This document shows, in pieces, positions 1 to 6,299 of a stretch of DNA of 36,128 nt; the first letter of the stretch is position 1, and every line of letters begins with the position of its first letter. A model generated the notes under the pieces. It searched no databases. It saw only the letters and a list, made by a program, of their open reading frames with translations, and was not told where the DNA came from. The stretch lies in the NCBI GenBank assembly GCA_021647505.1, contig JAKIUN010000039.1:1-36128 (forward strand), read 5' to 3'. Origin of the DNA: Gammaproteobacteria bacterium. GTDB taxonomy: Bacteria; Pseudomonadota; Gammaproteobacteria; SZUA-152. Made by a program: the position numbers and the translations under genes.

Positions 1-151
1 AGATTCAGACCGTCAAGTCAAATGCCAGGGGTTATCGTTCATTCGATGGATTCAGAAATAGCATATTGTTTTATTGTGGTGGCCTGAAAATGGCCCCATA
101 GGCCTTCACACAATTCTTCGAAGAACCTCCAAAACATGAGGTTACAAGACC

Positions 152-533
152 ATGACACCATCAAACGATCCAATATTCAAGTGCGATTATCAGACCCATC
201 TGCAACACCTTAAACTGAAAGGCCTGCAACCCAGCCTATGCACGTGCCATCCGCCGTATCGGTGACTATTTTGACTACCAGCTCCATGATCTCTCCGAAG
301 CGCAGCTGCTCGATGACTTCTCCGATCTGCTCAGCACCCACTCATGGAGTCCGTTAAGCTCGATTTGTATGGCCTGAAGTTCTTTTACCAGCACGCGCTG
401 AATAAACCCTGGGTGAATATCAACCTGATCAAACCACTCCGTGCCATACGGTTGCCGGACATCGTGACGATTGAGGAAGCGACAAGCTTTTTTCGGGCAA
501 CCCATACGCTGAGCTACCGGGTCTCGTATTTCT
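152..533 (+). pseudogene. N-terminal remnant of an IS91-associated tyrosine recombinase
   Basis: Reading from the ATG gives a start of the form M-T-P-S-N-D-P followed by DYQTHLQHLKLKGLQP, then the frame is lost. A second frame continues with YARAIRRIGDYFDYQL and SEAQLLDDFSDLLSTHSW, and a third with VKLDLYGLKFFYQHALNKPW and LPDIVTIEEAT. From memory these blocks match, in order, the SAM-like core-binding domain of the tyrosine recombinase often found beside IS91-type transposases. There are at least two frameshifts and a small deletion after QP. The match fades near S-Y-R-V, so the whole catalytic domain with its R-H-R-Y residues is absent. It is a dead fragment. Confidence 0.72.
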
Positions 534-592
534 GTATTTCTCTGTGTATTTCTCTGTATTTTGACCCTGTATTTCTGTGTATTTCTGTATTA
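524..592. repeat. Low-complexity TGTATTTCT repeats
   Basis: Five or so imperfect copies of tgtatttct with short spacers follow directly where the recombinase similarity ends. Slippage or an illegitimate junction at the truncation point would explain it. No function is apparent. Confidence 0.6.
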
Positions 593-613
593 GCTAGGTA
601 GATTTAACTAAAT

Positions 614-991
614 CTAGTTTGATTTAAATAAATCCTCACATGTATCACATACAAAGTAGTTGGTATTCTGGCCACACTTTATTTGACCTGTAGCACCAGC
701 ACGAATTTCCCATTCGCAGTTTATAGATTTATACTTTAATGTCCCCTCTATATAACATGGTGCATAATTGTAGTAATCATGCACTATTTTATAATCAACT
801 TCCCGGGCTTTCAGGAAAAATTCTCTTGCCTCGCTATGACTTAGATCTACATCTGAAGGGCGGCAACGCTGAATATCTTCCGAACCAAAATCAGCTACAT
901 ACACATCTGTGATTTTGTTATTTTGAGGGCTTATGTTTGCACAAGAAGCCAAAAATATAGAAAATCCAGCAACAATTGACTTGGCACTCAT
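614..991 (-). CDS. Small lipoprotein coupled to the amidase gene
   Basis: The product is about 125 residues. It has a short hydrophobic N-terminus ending in the lipobox L-A-S-C, so it should be exported and lipidated on that Cys. The mature part is Cys-rich (C-R-P, C-Y-I, C-E-W, C-G-Q and C-D-T-C near the end), which suggests disulphides in the periplasm. I do not recognise the family. The chosen start ATG overlaps the stop of the upstream amidase gene by the 4-base ATGA, typical of translational coupling; an ATG two codons earlier is also possible. Being paired with an amidase, it could be an inhibitor or immunity protein, but that is only inference from position. Base composition is AT-richer than in the flagellar genes. 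Confidence 0.6.
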   Translation of the reverse strand: MSAKSIVAGFSIFLASCANISPQNNKITDVYVADFGSEDIQRCRPSDVDLSHSEAREFFLKAREVDYKIVHDYYNYAPCYIEGTLKYKSINCEWEIRAGATGQIKCGQNTNYFVCDTCEDLFKSN

Positions 992-1329
992 TTCCAAACC
1001 GCCGTACTTGCCTCACCAGGATTTTTATATGAGACTTCTGGGTGTTTGTATACATCGCTAGACGTAAGACTAAAGTGATTATAAAGTTCGCTTATTAACC
1101 ACTGAAGTGACATATTCTGTTGAGCTGTGATGATTTGGTATGTTTTTTTATCTATGTGTTTTCCAACTATTTCTATACCAATAGAATCGCCATTCACTGG
1201 GTAACGATGAGGATATGATTTGGTACGTTCATGAGCGTCAAGCGCTTTAATCTGATTGACCCAAGACATAGAAAGTATTTGGCTCCTCGCTGTTTCAAGT
1301 GGGTAGATCGAACTCCAGTTTTGCACCAA
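988..1329 (-). CDS. Truncated N-acetylmuramoyl-L-alanine amidase (Amidase_2-like)
   Basis: The 113-residue product contains the second half of an Amidase_2/peptidoglycan-recognition fold: D-S-I-G-I-E-I-V-G, then TAQQNMSLQWLISELYNHF, then DVYKHPEVSYKNPGEAS. The His in KHPEV fits the second zinc ligand. The first half of the domain, with the first zinc His (usually in an H-H-T motif), is missing. The given start is a TTG, and the frame stays open upstream into a 17-bp inverted repeat without amidase similarity. The gene is therefore probably N-terminally truncated and inactive, or a rearranged fragment. It is followed by, and overlaps, a lipoprotein gene. A full-length relative would cleave the amide bond between the glycan and the stem peptide of murein. 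Confidence 0.6.
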   Translation of the reverse strand: MVQNWSSIYPLETARSQILSMSWVNQIKALDAHERTKSYPHRYPVNGDSIGIEIVGKHIDKKTYQIITAQQNMSLQWLISELYNHFSLTSSDVYKHPEVSYKNPGEASTAVWK

Positions 1330-1350
1330 TGAGGTAGGCCATTGAGAAAA

Positions 1351-1412
1351 AATAGGGGACAGACCACAGTTTAGTCCATATCTCTCATGAAAACCGTGGT
1401 CTGTCCCCTATT
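1351..1412. repeat. 17-bp perfect inverted repeat (REP/RAYT-type)
   Basis: AATAGGGGACAGACCAC at 1351-1367 is matched by its exact reverse complement at 1396-1412, with a 28-base loop. The AGGGGACAGACC core is one I associate with palindromic repeats near REP-associated tyrosine transposases in gammaproteobacteria. No transposase gene is present. It lies just upstream of the truncated amidase and directly beside the 236-bp repeat. Confidence 0.7.
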
Positions 1413-1418
1413 GTCCGG

Positions 1419-1654
1419 CATCCGCCGTATAACAAGAAAATTTCCGCAAACGCCGTATAGCTCACCTATACGGGATGATATCCGGCACTTGCAGTCTATT
1501 ACTCCTTTCCTGATTTCGACAATACCCGGCAGACCATTGATTAACAAGCGTTATTCATATCGATACGAAATGCAAGGGTAATTATACGGCTTTTGCCTCG
1601 ATATCATCGGTTTTGGCGTGCTATACGGCGATTGCCGTATAGCACGCGGATATC
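1419..1654. repeat. 236-bp direct repeat, copy 1, with nested GCCGTATA palindromes
   Basis: This segment recurs at 2683-2918 with the same length and three base differences. It holds six GCCGTATA or TATACGGC motifs in both orientations. A perfect 14-bp hairpin sits at the right end (arms GCGTGCTATACGGC and GCCGTATAGCACGC around GATT), and an 8-bp hairpin lies near the left end (CCGTATAG and CTATACGG). GATGATATC and GATATCATC form a third, nested inverted pair. No protein is encoded. The strong folding and the position beside isolated genes make a recombination site or a small non-autonomous element plausible. Confidence 0.85.
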
Positions 1655-1657
1655 AAA

Positions 1658-1729
1658 GTTAAAGGGGTAGTTAAAGGGGTAGTTAAAGGGGTAGTTAAAG
1701 GGGTAGTTAAAGGGGTAGTTAAAGGGGTC
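1658..1729. repeat. 12-bp tandem repeat, six units
   Basis: Five exact units of GTTAAAGGGGTA are followed by a sixth, GTTAAAGGGGTC. The sixth unit is also the beginning of the following 45-bp and 110-bp repeats, so the array looks like slippage expansion at the edge of that repeat. Confidence 0.9.
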
Positions 1730-1807
1730 AGAGCCCTTTAAGGGGTCGAGATGGAAGAGCGAGTTAAAGGGGTCAGAGCCCTTTAAGGGGTCGAGATGGA
1801 AGAGGGG
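1718..1807. repeat. 45-bp tandem duplication
   Basis: Positions 1718-1762 and 1763-1807 are near-identical copies that each begin GTTAAAGGGGTCAGAGCC and run through CGAGATGGAAGAG. The second copy merges into the longer 110-bp repeat. The GGGGTCAGAGCCCTTTAA core recalls the palindromes linked to RAYT-type transposase relics. Confidence 0.8.
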
Positions 1808-1872
1808 AATGCCCAATGCTTTCCGGATTACGCTACACTCCATCAAATAAAGGGCTTTGACCCCTTTTGATC
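1763..1872. repeat. 110-bp direct repeat, copy 1 (RAYT-relic-like)
   Basis: It is repeated at 3239-3348 with one base difference. It starts GTTAAAGGGGTCAGAGCCC and ends with AAAGGGCTTTGACCCC followed by TTTTGATC. The two ends are therefore rough inverted versions of each other (GGGGTCAGAGCCCTTTA against AAAGGGCTTTGACCCC), as expected for a non-autonomous palindromic element. No intact reading frame is present. Confidence 0.82.
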
Positions 1873-1935
1873 AGAGTCTCACAAGACACCGATATGACCC
1901 GCCCGATCATAAATCAAAAACCTGACCCTCTGGCT

Positions 1936-2652
1936 CTATTCTATGTTCTTGATTCTAATAAAACTTATTACTACCGACGCCATGTGTATAAATTCCCCTA
2001 TCCGATCCTCGTCATTGGAAGGAGAAGATAATTCACGAATAGATACATGAATTTTATAAGCACTAGATACATACTGCTTTGCAAAATCCTGGTATTTTTT
2101 TCTTAAAGTAATGCGCTTATTCTGGGCATCATTAGTATTTATCGATTTATCATCGACTACAATAAATCCCAGACATGCTATTTTCAGGTGATTGGGTCCC
2201 CTTGTATCGGAAAGCTCCATTAATACCTTATTACGTTTTAGATCAGCCTTTAAATGATAAGAACTTGACACAAGTTTCAGCTCAACAACCGAGCGCGATA
2301 CTTTTAATATAGACTTTTTTACGTCAAAGATTGTAATGTCAATACGTTCGCGCCCATTCCTGCCACTTCTAGAAGGAACCTTCCTTTTCTTAAATGGGAG
2401 TGGAGGGACACAAAAGCAGTGGGAAGCCACGTCATTAGCGCGTTCTTCCATATTTAATATAAGTCCAGTTAACCCGCTGTCTTTTATAAAACGACTAGCT
2501 ATGGATTCTCCAACTTTTACTGTTGCAAGATATTCAGGTTTAACCAATGTTGATGGGTCATCATTTATAAAAAAACCAAAAATCCACGCATCGTATAAAC
2601 CACGATGAATGGAACTGATCATTCTAAAACAAGAGCAGACACTATCTAGCAT
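1936..2652 (-). CDS. Unknown protein with possible PD-(D/E)XK nuclease core
   Basis: The 238-residue product has no family I recognise. Its centre reads R-I-D-I-T-I-F-D, then a short spacer, then V-V-E-L-K-L. An acidic residue on one strand followed by E-x-K on the next is the pattern of PD-(D/E)XK nuclease-like folds, so nuclease activity is possible but unproven. No signal peptide or membrane segment is seen. The ATG has no clear ribosome-binding site. Ten bases upstream is GTTAAGC, which fits the integron core consensus GTTRRRY, and the gene lies between the two copies of the 236-bp repeat. It is AT-rich compared with the flagellar genes. Both points suggest a mobile cassette-like gene. 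Confidence 0.55.
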   Translation of the reverse strand: MLDSVCSCFRMISSIHRGLYDAWIFGFFINDDPSTLVKPEYLATVKVGESIASRFIKDSGLTGLILNMEERANDVASHCFCVPPLPFKKRKVPSRSGRNGRERIDITIFDVKKSILKVSRSVVELKLVSSSYHLKADLKRNKVLMELSDTRGPNHLKIACLGFIVVDDKSINTNDAQNKRITLRKKYQDFAKQYVSSAYKIHVSIRELSSPSNDEDRIGEFIHMASVVISFIRIKNIE

Positions 2653-2682
2653 TGTTATTTTTGCTTAACGCTTAATATACGA

Positions 2683-2918
2683 CATCCGCCGTATAACAAG
2701 AAAATTTCCGCAAACGCCGTATAGCTCCCCTATACGGGATGATATCCGGCACTTGCAGTCTATTACGCCTTTCCTGATTTCGACAATACCCAGCAGACCA
2801 TTGATTAACAAGCGTTATTCATATCGATACGAAATGCAAGGGTAATTATACGGCTTTTGCCTCGATATCATCGGTTTTGGCGTGCTATACGGCGATTGCC
2901 GTATAGCACGCGGATATC
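2683..2918. repeat. 236-bp direct repeat, copy 2
   Basis: It matches 1419-1654 in length with three substitutions and the same hairpins. On its left lies the start of the 238-residue gene (GTTAAGC core and ATG). On its right is a 108-bp stretch leading to the first integron-integrase fragment. Together with copy 1 it brackets about 1 kb. Confidence 0.85.
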
Positions 2919-3026
2919 TCACCAACATCAGGCGCATACCTTGACAGCCCTTCATTCTTATTCTTCAATATATCTGTATAAATACACAGCTATTTAGAGG
3001 AGGGACAAATAACGCACAGAACGCGC

Positions 3027-3190
3027 TTGATAGATCAAGTTAAGGCCGCAATTCGAGTACGGCACTATAGTCGCAAGACAGAGAAGGCTTACTGCTACTG
3101 GAGTCGGCTCTTTATCCGCTTTCACCACTACCGCCATCCGTCTGAGATGTCCGAGCCGGAGGTCTCTTTCTCAGCTTTCTGGATTAGCCT
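3027..3190 (+). pseudogene. Integron-integrase-like N-terminal fragment 1
   Basis: About 50 residues, starting I-D-Q-V-K-A-A-I-R-V-R-H-Y-S-R-K-T-E-K-A-Y, then YWSRLFIRFHHYRHPSEM and S-E-P-E-V. This is the start of the SAM-like DNA-binding domain of IntI/XerC-type integrases, whose usual pattern is DQVRxxIRxxHYSxRTExAYxxW followed by FIxFHxxRHPxxM. Similarity stops after S-E-P-E-V, a few bases before the 43-bp repeat. The catalytic domain is absent. The TTG start and upstream AGGAGGG are original-looking, but the gene is dead. Confidence 0.72.
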
Positions 3191-3229
3191 ATCACCTAAA
3201 AACACCCACTTTTGGCACCATTAATCCTT
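3187..3229. repeat. 43-bp direct repeat, copy 1, at an integrase breakpoint
   Basis: It begins CCTATCACCTAAAAACACCC and ends ACCATTAATCCTT. A second copy with two central differences is at 4381-4423. Both copies sit at the 3' end of a truncated integron-integrase fragment, so this looks like the boundary of the element or rearrangement that truncated them. Confidence 0.8.
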
Positions 3230-3238
3230 AGTTACTTA

Positions 3239-3348
3239 GTTAAAGGGGTCAGAGCCCTTTAAGGGGCCGAGATGGAAGAGGGGAATGCCCAATGCTTTCC
3301 GGATTACGCTACACTCCATCAAATAAAGGGCTTTGACCCCTTTTGATC
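3239..3348. repeat. 110-bp direct repeat, copy 2 (RAYT-relic-like)
   Basis: It is identical to 1763-1872 except for one base (GGGGCCGAG in place of GGGGTCGAG). It lies 9 bases after the 43-bp repeat and is followed by a T-arm-like sequence in a region with no gene. Confidence 0.82.
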
Positions 3349-3443
3349 TGATCCCTTCCCCGGACGGGACTTGAACCCGCTAGATTGATCGCCGGTAACG
3401 GCGTGCGACCTGACCCTTTTTTTCGCGCCGGCTGTATTTTCCT

Positions 3444-3924
3444 TGTTAGCTGTAATTCTCATGACTAATTTTGATTTCCCTTTATTACTTCAATCTCCAC
3501 AAGACAACTAACCCCAACAGTTGCTTTGGCAAGCATAAGCCACCCGATCATTACCTTGAATGGTTTCTCATAACCTTTGAATTTCCAGCAATAAATACGT
3601 TCTCCCGGCTTAGCGGTTTGAGTATGGTGAGCCTTTTTCATTTCTCCTTTTAATGTTCGCTTCTTTTTTGTGTTTTTATTATAAAAATCTGCGTCAAGAG
3701 TAGGGTTGCCATGTGTATCTGGATCAGACCAATCTAAGCGAAGAACGATGCTGTCATTTTCGAGATCAAATGGTTCAAAAAAATGACAAACACTATTTTC
3801 TTTCGTTTCTAACTCTACCACTTTTCCAGTAGTCGAAAATTCCACTTTCGCCCACGCGATATGACTCTCTAATTCTCCTCGTTTGATAGAATTCAACACT
3901 CACCTCTGATTTGTACAGCTAACA
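3444..3924. repeat. 11-bp inverted repeats bracketing a single gene
   Basis: TGTTAGCTGTA at 3444-3454 and its exact reverse complement TACAGCTAACA at 3914-3924 lie close to either end of the 144-residue gene at 3465-3899. GTTAGCT and AGCTAAC resemble the GTTRRRY/RYYYAAC integron core sites with one mismatch each. This could be the residue of cassette boundaries. Confidence 0.55.
3465..3899 (-). CDS. Unknown 144-residue protein, cassette-like
   Basis: I do not recognise the family. The product is soluble-looking, with no signal peptide or membrane helix until a mildly hydrophobic stretch near the C-terminus (V-M-I-G-W-L-M-L-A). It is rich in Lys, Glu and aromatic residues. The start chosen is GTG at 3899 with G-A-G-G-T-G-A just upstream; a TTG one codon later is possible. 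It is a single gene isolated between inverted 11-bp repeats in the integron-like debris, AT-richer than the flagellar genes. An intact, well-spaced reading frame with a ribosome-binding site suggests a real gene. Confidence 0.5.
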   Translation of the reverse strand: MLNSIKRGELESHIAWAKVEFSTTGKVVELETKENSVCHFFEPFDLENDSIVLRLDWSDPDTHGNPTLDADFYNKNTKKKRTLKGEMKKAHHTQTAKPGERIYCWKFKGYEKPFKVMIGWLMLAKATVGVSCLVEIEVIKGNQN

Positions 3925-3925
3925 G

Positions 3926-3994
3926 AGTAATAACTGGAATATTTTCCACCATATCACTCCCTAATAGAGGGATAATATTCCAGCTATTCTTACT
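3926..3994. other. Imperfect hairpin beside the cassette-like gene
   Basis: Left arm CTGGAATATT (3934-3943) pairs with AATATTCCAG (3974-3983). The pairing extends outwards imperfectly with unpaired bases, and an inner stem TCCCT/AGGGA closes the loop. It starts directly after AGCTAAC. An imperfect palindrome with bulged bases next to an AAC core is what an attC site looks like, but the opposite core is not evident, so a decayed attC or a simple hairpin are both possible. Confidence 0.45.
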
Positions 3995-4080
3995 ATTGAG
4001 CCACAAAACCTGGAAAATCTTATCCATTTATTGTCTTTGCTTTGGCATTTTCCACTTATTGTGGTATTAAGTTGCGCACA

Positions 4081-4382
4081 ATGGAAAACAACCCAAAATT
4101 ACCCAAAATTCCGCCCCAACCCTTCTCTGAGGCTGATGGATCAAGTCCGGGAGGTGCTGCGTTATCATCATTACGCATACCGCACCGAGCAATCTTATTG
4201 CCAGTGGATATTGCGTTATATCCGCTTCCATGGTGGAAAGATACACCCAAAAGAATTCGGCTCACAGCATGTCGAACGGTTTTTATCCAATCTTGCCACT
4301 GTGGATAAAGTGTCAGCTTCTACCCAGCGCCAAGCGCTTAATGCGATTGTTTTTCTTTATCGGGAAGTTCTCCATAAAAGCC
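4081..4382 (+). pseudogene. Integron-integrase-like N-terminal fragment 2, frameshifted
   Basis: The ATG gives M-E-N-N-P-K-L-P-K-I-P-P-Q-P-F. The frame then shifts by one base and continues as LRLMDQVREVLRYHHYAYRT, EQSYCQWILRYIRFHGGKIH, HVERFLSNLATVDKVSASTQ and RQALNAIVFLYREVLHK. This is a clear IntI-type core-binding domain, ending in the A-S-T-Q-x-Q-A-L-N-A-x-x-F-L-Y-R-E-V-L motif. A normal integron integrase is about 320 residues; here it stops near residue 100, at the 43-bp repeat, so the R-H-R-Y catalytic part is lost. The fragment differs in sequence and breakpoint from the one at 3027, so the two are not a simple duplication. Confidence 0.78.
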
Positions 4383-4423
4383 CTATCACCTAAAAACACC
4401 CACTTTTGCTACCATTAATCCTT
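4381..4423. repeat. 43-bp direct repeat, copy 2, next to the parP end
   Basis: It is the same sequence as 3187-3229 apart from two bases in the middle. It lies between the integrase fragment and the parP stop codon, leaving only 17 bases of other sequence. On the minus strand each copy reads as AAGGATTA followed by a nine-codon frame M-V-(A/P)-K-V-G-V-F-R and a stop. The conserved frame may be chance. Confidence 0.8.
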
Positions 4424-4440
4424 GAAAAGGTGCAGCGGGA

Positions 4441-5481
4441 TCACCCATCCTCGAGCTTGAGTCCCTCGGCCAGCTGCGCACTGAGATTATCGATGTCCAG
4501 CACCGCACACATCTGTTCCACGGCGGTTCCGGCCAACCAGGGGCGCTTGCCACGCTCACCGCGCCAACGCACGCCATCGGGCGACAGCGTCAATACCTGG
4601 GCAATGGCATCGACGGCCAGGCCCCACCGGCCAGCGTCAATGAGCACCACATATTTCACCCGTTCCAACACCGGACGGGCATCGGCAATACGCCCGTCGG
4701 GCATGATGATCTGTGCCGTGTCGATGATGCGCACATTCTGTCCACGGTTGGGTAGCAGACCCATGAACCAGTCGGCATAGCCCGGCAGCCCGGTGAGTTC
4801 ACCCGGCCACTCGACGATGCCGTGCAGCCGTTCCAGCGGCGCGGCCAGAGTCAGCCCGGCCACTGTAAAGGTCAGGCACTGGAAGCTGTCACTGGCCCAG
4901 GAGGGTGCCTCGGCCTTCACCACGGCTCTGCGGCGGGGCTCTACCACTGGCTCATCGATGCTGGCAGCGGACGATACTTCCGGGGCTGCCTGGAAGGTGG
5001 GCTGCCTGTCCGGCACGGCTGCCGGGGCTGCTTCGGCCAGCGGAATGGGTTCTGCCGGCAGCGACGGTACAGGCACCACCGATGGCTCGGCCTGCCGTCT
5101 GTCCCGCGTGTTTTCCGGCACCGTCCCGACGTCGGGATGCTCCATGAGTAAGTGGGGCAGCAATGACGGCCCGACAAGGAGTGGCAATACCCGATCAGGC
5201 TCCACAAAGGGACGGGACATCACGGACTGCTGCACGGCCATTTCCTGCCTTGAAACGGGAACCAGCGGTGACGCAGTGGGAGCATCGTCGACAGGGCGTG
5301 ATTCCGCAGGCGACGCACTGGTGGCGTCAGCACTGACACCAACGGAGGTTTCAGTGGAAGTCTCAAGAGGGGCTGCCTCCGGCACCTCCGCAGGAAGATC
5401 CATCAACAGGGAGTCCAGATAAAAACCCAGCGCCTCCTGTGGCTCGGCGAGAGAGGATGAATCCGGGCGCTTGCCAACCAT
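4441..5481 (-). CDS. parP: ParP-like CheW-domain protein of polar chemoreceptor arrays
   Basis: The 346-residue product has a long Pro/Ala/Ser-rich, probably disordered N-terminal part (about residues 15-200) and a CheW-like domain from about 205 to 340. That domain begins S-F-Q-C-L-T-F-T-V-A-G-L-T-L-A and contains P-G-Y-A-D-W-F-M-G-L-L-P-N-R-G. In Vibrio and Pseudomonas, ParP joins the ParC ATPase to CheA and the receptor arrays at the cell pole through its C-terminal AIF domain. The start ATG overlaps the parC stop (TGATG), and the order motC-motD-parC-parP supports the call. cheW, the usual next gene, is missing: accessory DNA begins 17 bases after the stop. Confidence 0.85.
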   Translation of the reverse strand: MVGKRPDSSSLAEPQEALGFYLDSLLMDLPAEVPEAAPLETSTETSVGVSADATSASPAESRPVDDAPTASPLVPVSRQEMAVQQSVMSRPFVEPDRVLPLLVGPSLLPHLLMEHPDVGTVPENTRDRRQAEPSVVPVPSLPAEPIPLAEAAPAAVPDRQPTFQAAPEVSSAASIDEPVVEPRRRAVVKAEAPSWASDSFQCLTFTVAGLTLAAPLERLHGIVEWPGELTGLPGYADWFMGLLPNRGQNVRIIDTAQIIMPDGRIADARPVLERVKYVVLIDAGRWGLAVDAIAQVLTLSPDGVRWRGERGKRPWLAGTAVEQMCAVLDIDNLSAQLAEGLKLEDG

Positions 5482-6299
5482 CAGCGCACCGCAGCTACCG
5501 GCACCGCCCCCGGCCCGGCCACACTGTGCGTACCATCGGCGAGCAGATCCTGCATCAATCCGGCATAGGCGAGCGAACCGCGATCCTTTGGCGCCTTGAG
5601 AGTCAGCGGTATGCCCAGGCGACTGGCCTCGCGAAACTGGGTATCAACCGGAATCACCGAACGCCAGAGATGTTCGGCAAAGCGCTCACGCAACAGACGC
5701 AGGGTGCCGGTGGAGGCGCGGGTGCGTGGATCGTACATGGTGGGAAGTATGGTGTAGGCCGGTACCTTGTGGCGTGCGCGCTGGATCATTTCCAGGGTAC
5801 GCAACATGCGCTCCAGCCCCTTCACTGCAAGAAATTCCGTCTGCACCGGAATGATCAGGTGTTGGCAGGCCGCCAGGGCATTGATCATCAGCACCCCCAA
5901 CTGTGGCGGGCAGTCGATGAGCACGAATTCATAACGATCAGCCAGCCCATGCAAGGCCTGAGTGATCACCAGTCCCATGCCGTCGGTGGCCCCCAACTGG
6001 CGATCCAGGGTCGCCATCGCCGTGGCGGCGGGAATCATATCCAGATTCTCAAAGCCGGTGGAACACACCACCCGCGCAGGCGACAGCGCCTGAGCCGATT
6101 TTTTGGCCTGAAACAATTGATATAGACTGCTCTCCTGCGTATCCGGGTCGAGGCCAAAATAGGCCGACATGGAGCCGTGGGGATCCATGTCCAGCAACAG
6201 GGTGCGATGCCCGTCACGCGCCAGCACACCTCCCAGGTTAACCGCCGTGGTGGTCTTGCCAACACCACCTTTCTGATTCGCCACCGCCCAGATCTTCAT
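5481..6299 (-). CDS. parC: ParC-like ParA-family ATPase for polar chemotaxis arrays
   Basis: The 272-residue product starts with the deviant Walker A motif K-G-G-V-G-K-T-T at residues 10-17, then D-M-D-P-H-G-S at about 37-43 (switch I) and L-I-D-C-P-P-Q-L-G (Walker B/switch II). It lacks the DNA-binding N-terminal extension of chromosomal ParA. In Vibrio, ParC places new chemosensory arrays at the pole together with ParP. Its position between motD (ATGA overlap) and parP (TGATG overlap) is the conserved one. The C-terminal tail (after about residue 250) is Gly/Ala/Pro-rich and not conserved. Confidence 0.88.
   Translation of the reverse strand: MKIWAVANQKGGVGKTTTAVNLGGVLARDGHRTLLLDMDPHGSMSAYFGLDPDTQESSLYQLFQAKKSAQALSPARVVCSTGFENLDMIPAATAMATLDRQLGATDGMGLVITQALHGLADRYEFVLIDCPPQLGVLMINALAACQHLIIPVQTEFLAVKGLERMLRTLEMIQRARHKVPAYTILPTMYDPRTRASTGTLRLLRERFAEHLWRSVIPVDTQFREASRLGIPLTLKAPKDRGSLAYAGLMQDLLADGTHSVAGPGAVPVAAVR

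Noticed and set aside
1604-1846. Minus-strand frame with repeated P-F-N-Y and H-L-D-P-L-K-G-S-D-P
   Set aside because: It is only the translation of the 12-bp and 45-bp repeats, whose lengths are multiples of three. No start site or family.
1419-2918. CRISPR array
   Set aside because: The repeats are 236 bp, only two copies, and the interval holds a gene rather than spacers. No cas genes.
3355-3415. T-arm-like sequence (minus strand GCGGGTTCAAGTCCCGT followed by CCGGGGA), suggestive of a tRNA 3' end
   Set aside because: The B-box-like GGTTCAAGTCC is present, but no D-arm, proper anticodon loop or matching 5' acceptor strand is found upstream. At most it is a fragment or part of another structured element; not called as a tRNA.
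4793-5422. Long plus-strand frame across parP
   Set aside because: It is opposite the Pro/Ala-rich part of parP and arises from its GC-rich codons; no domain similarity.
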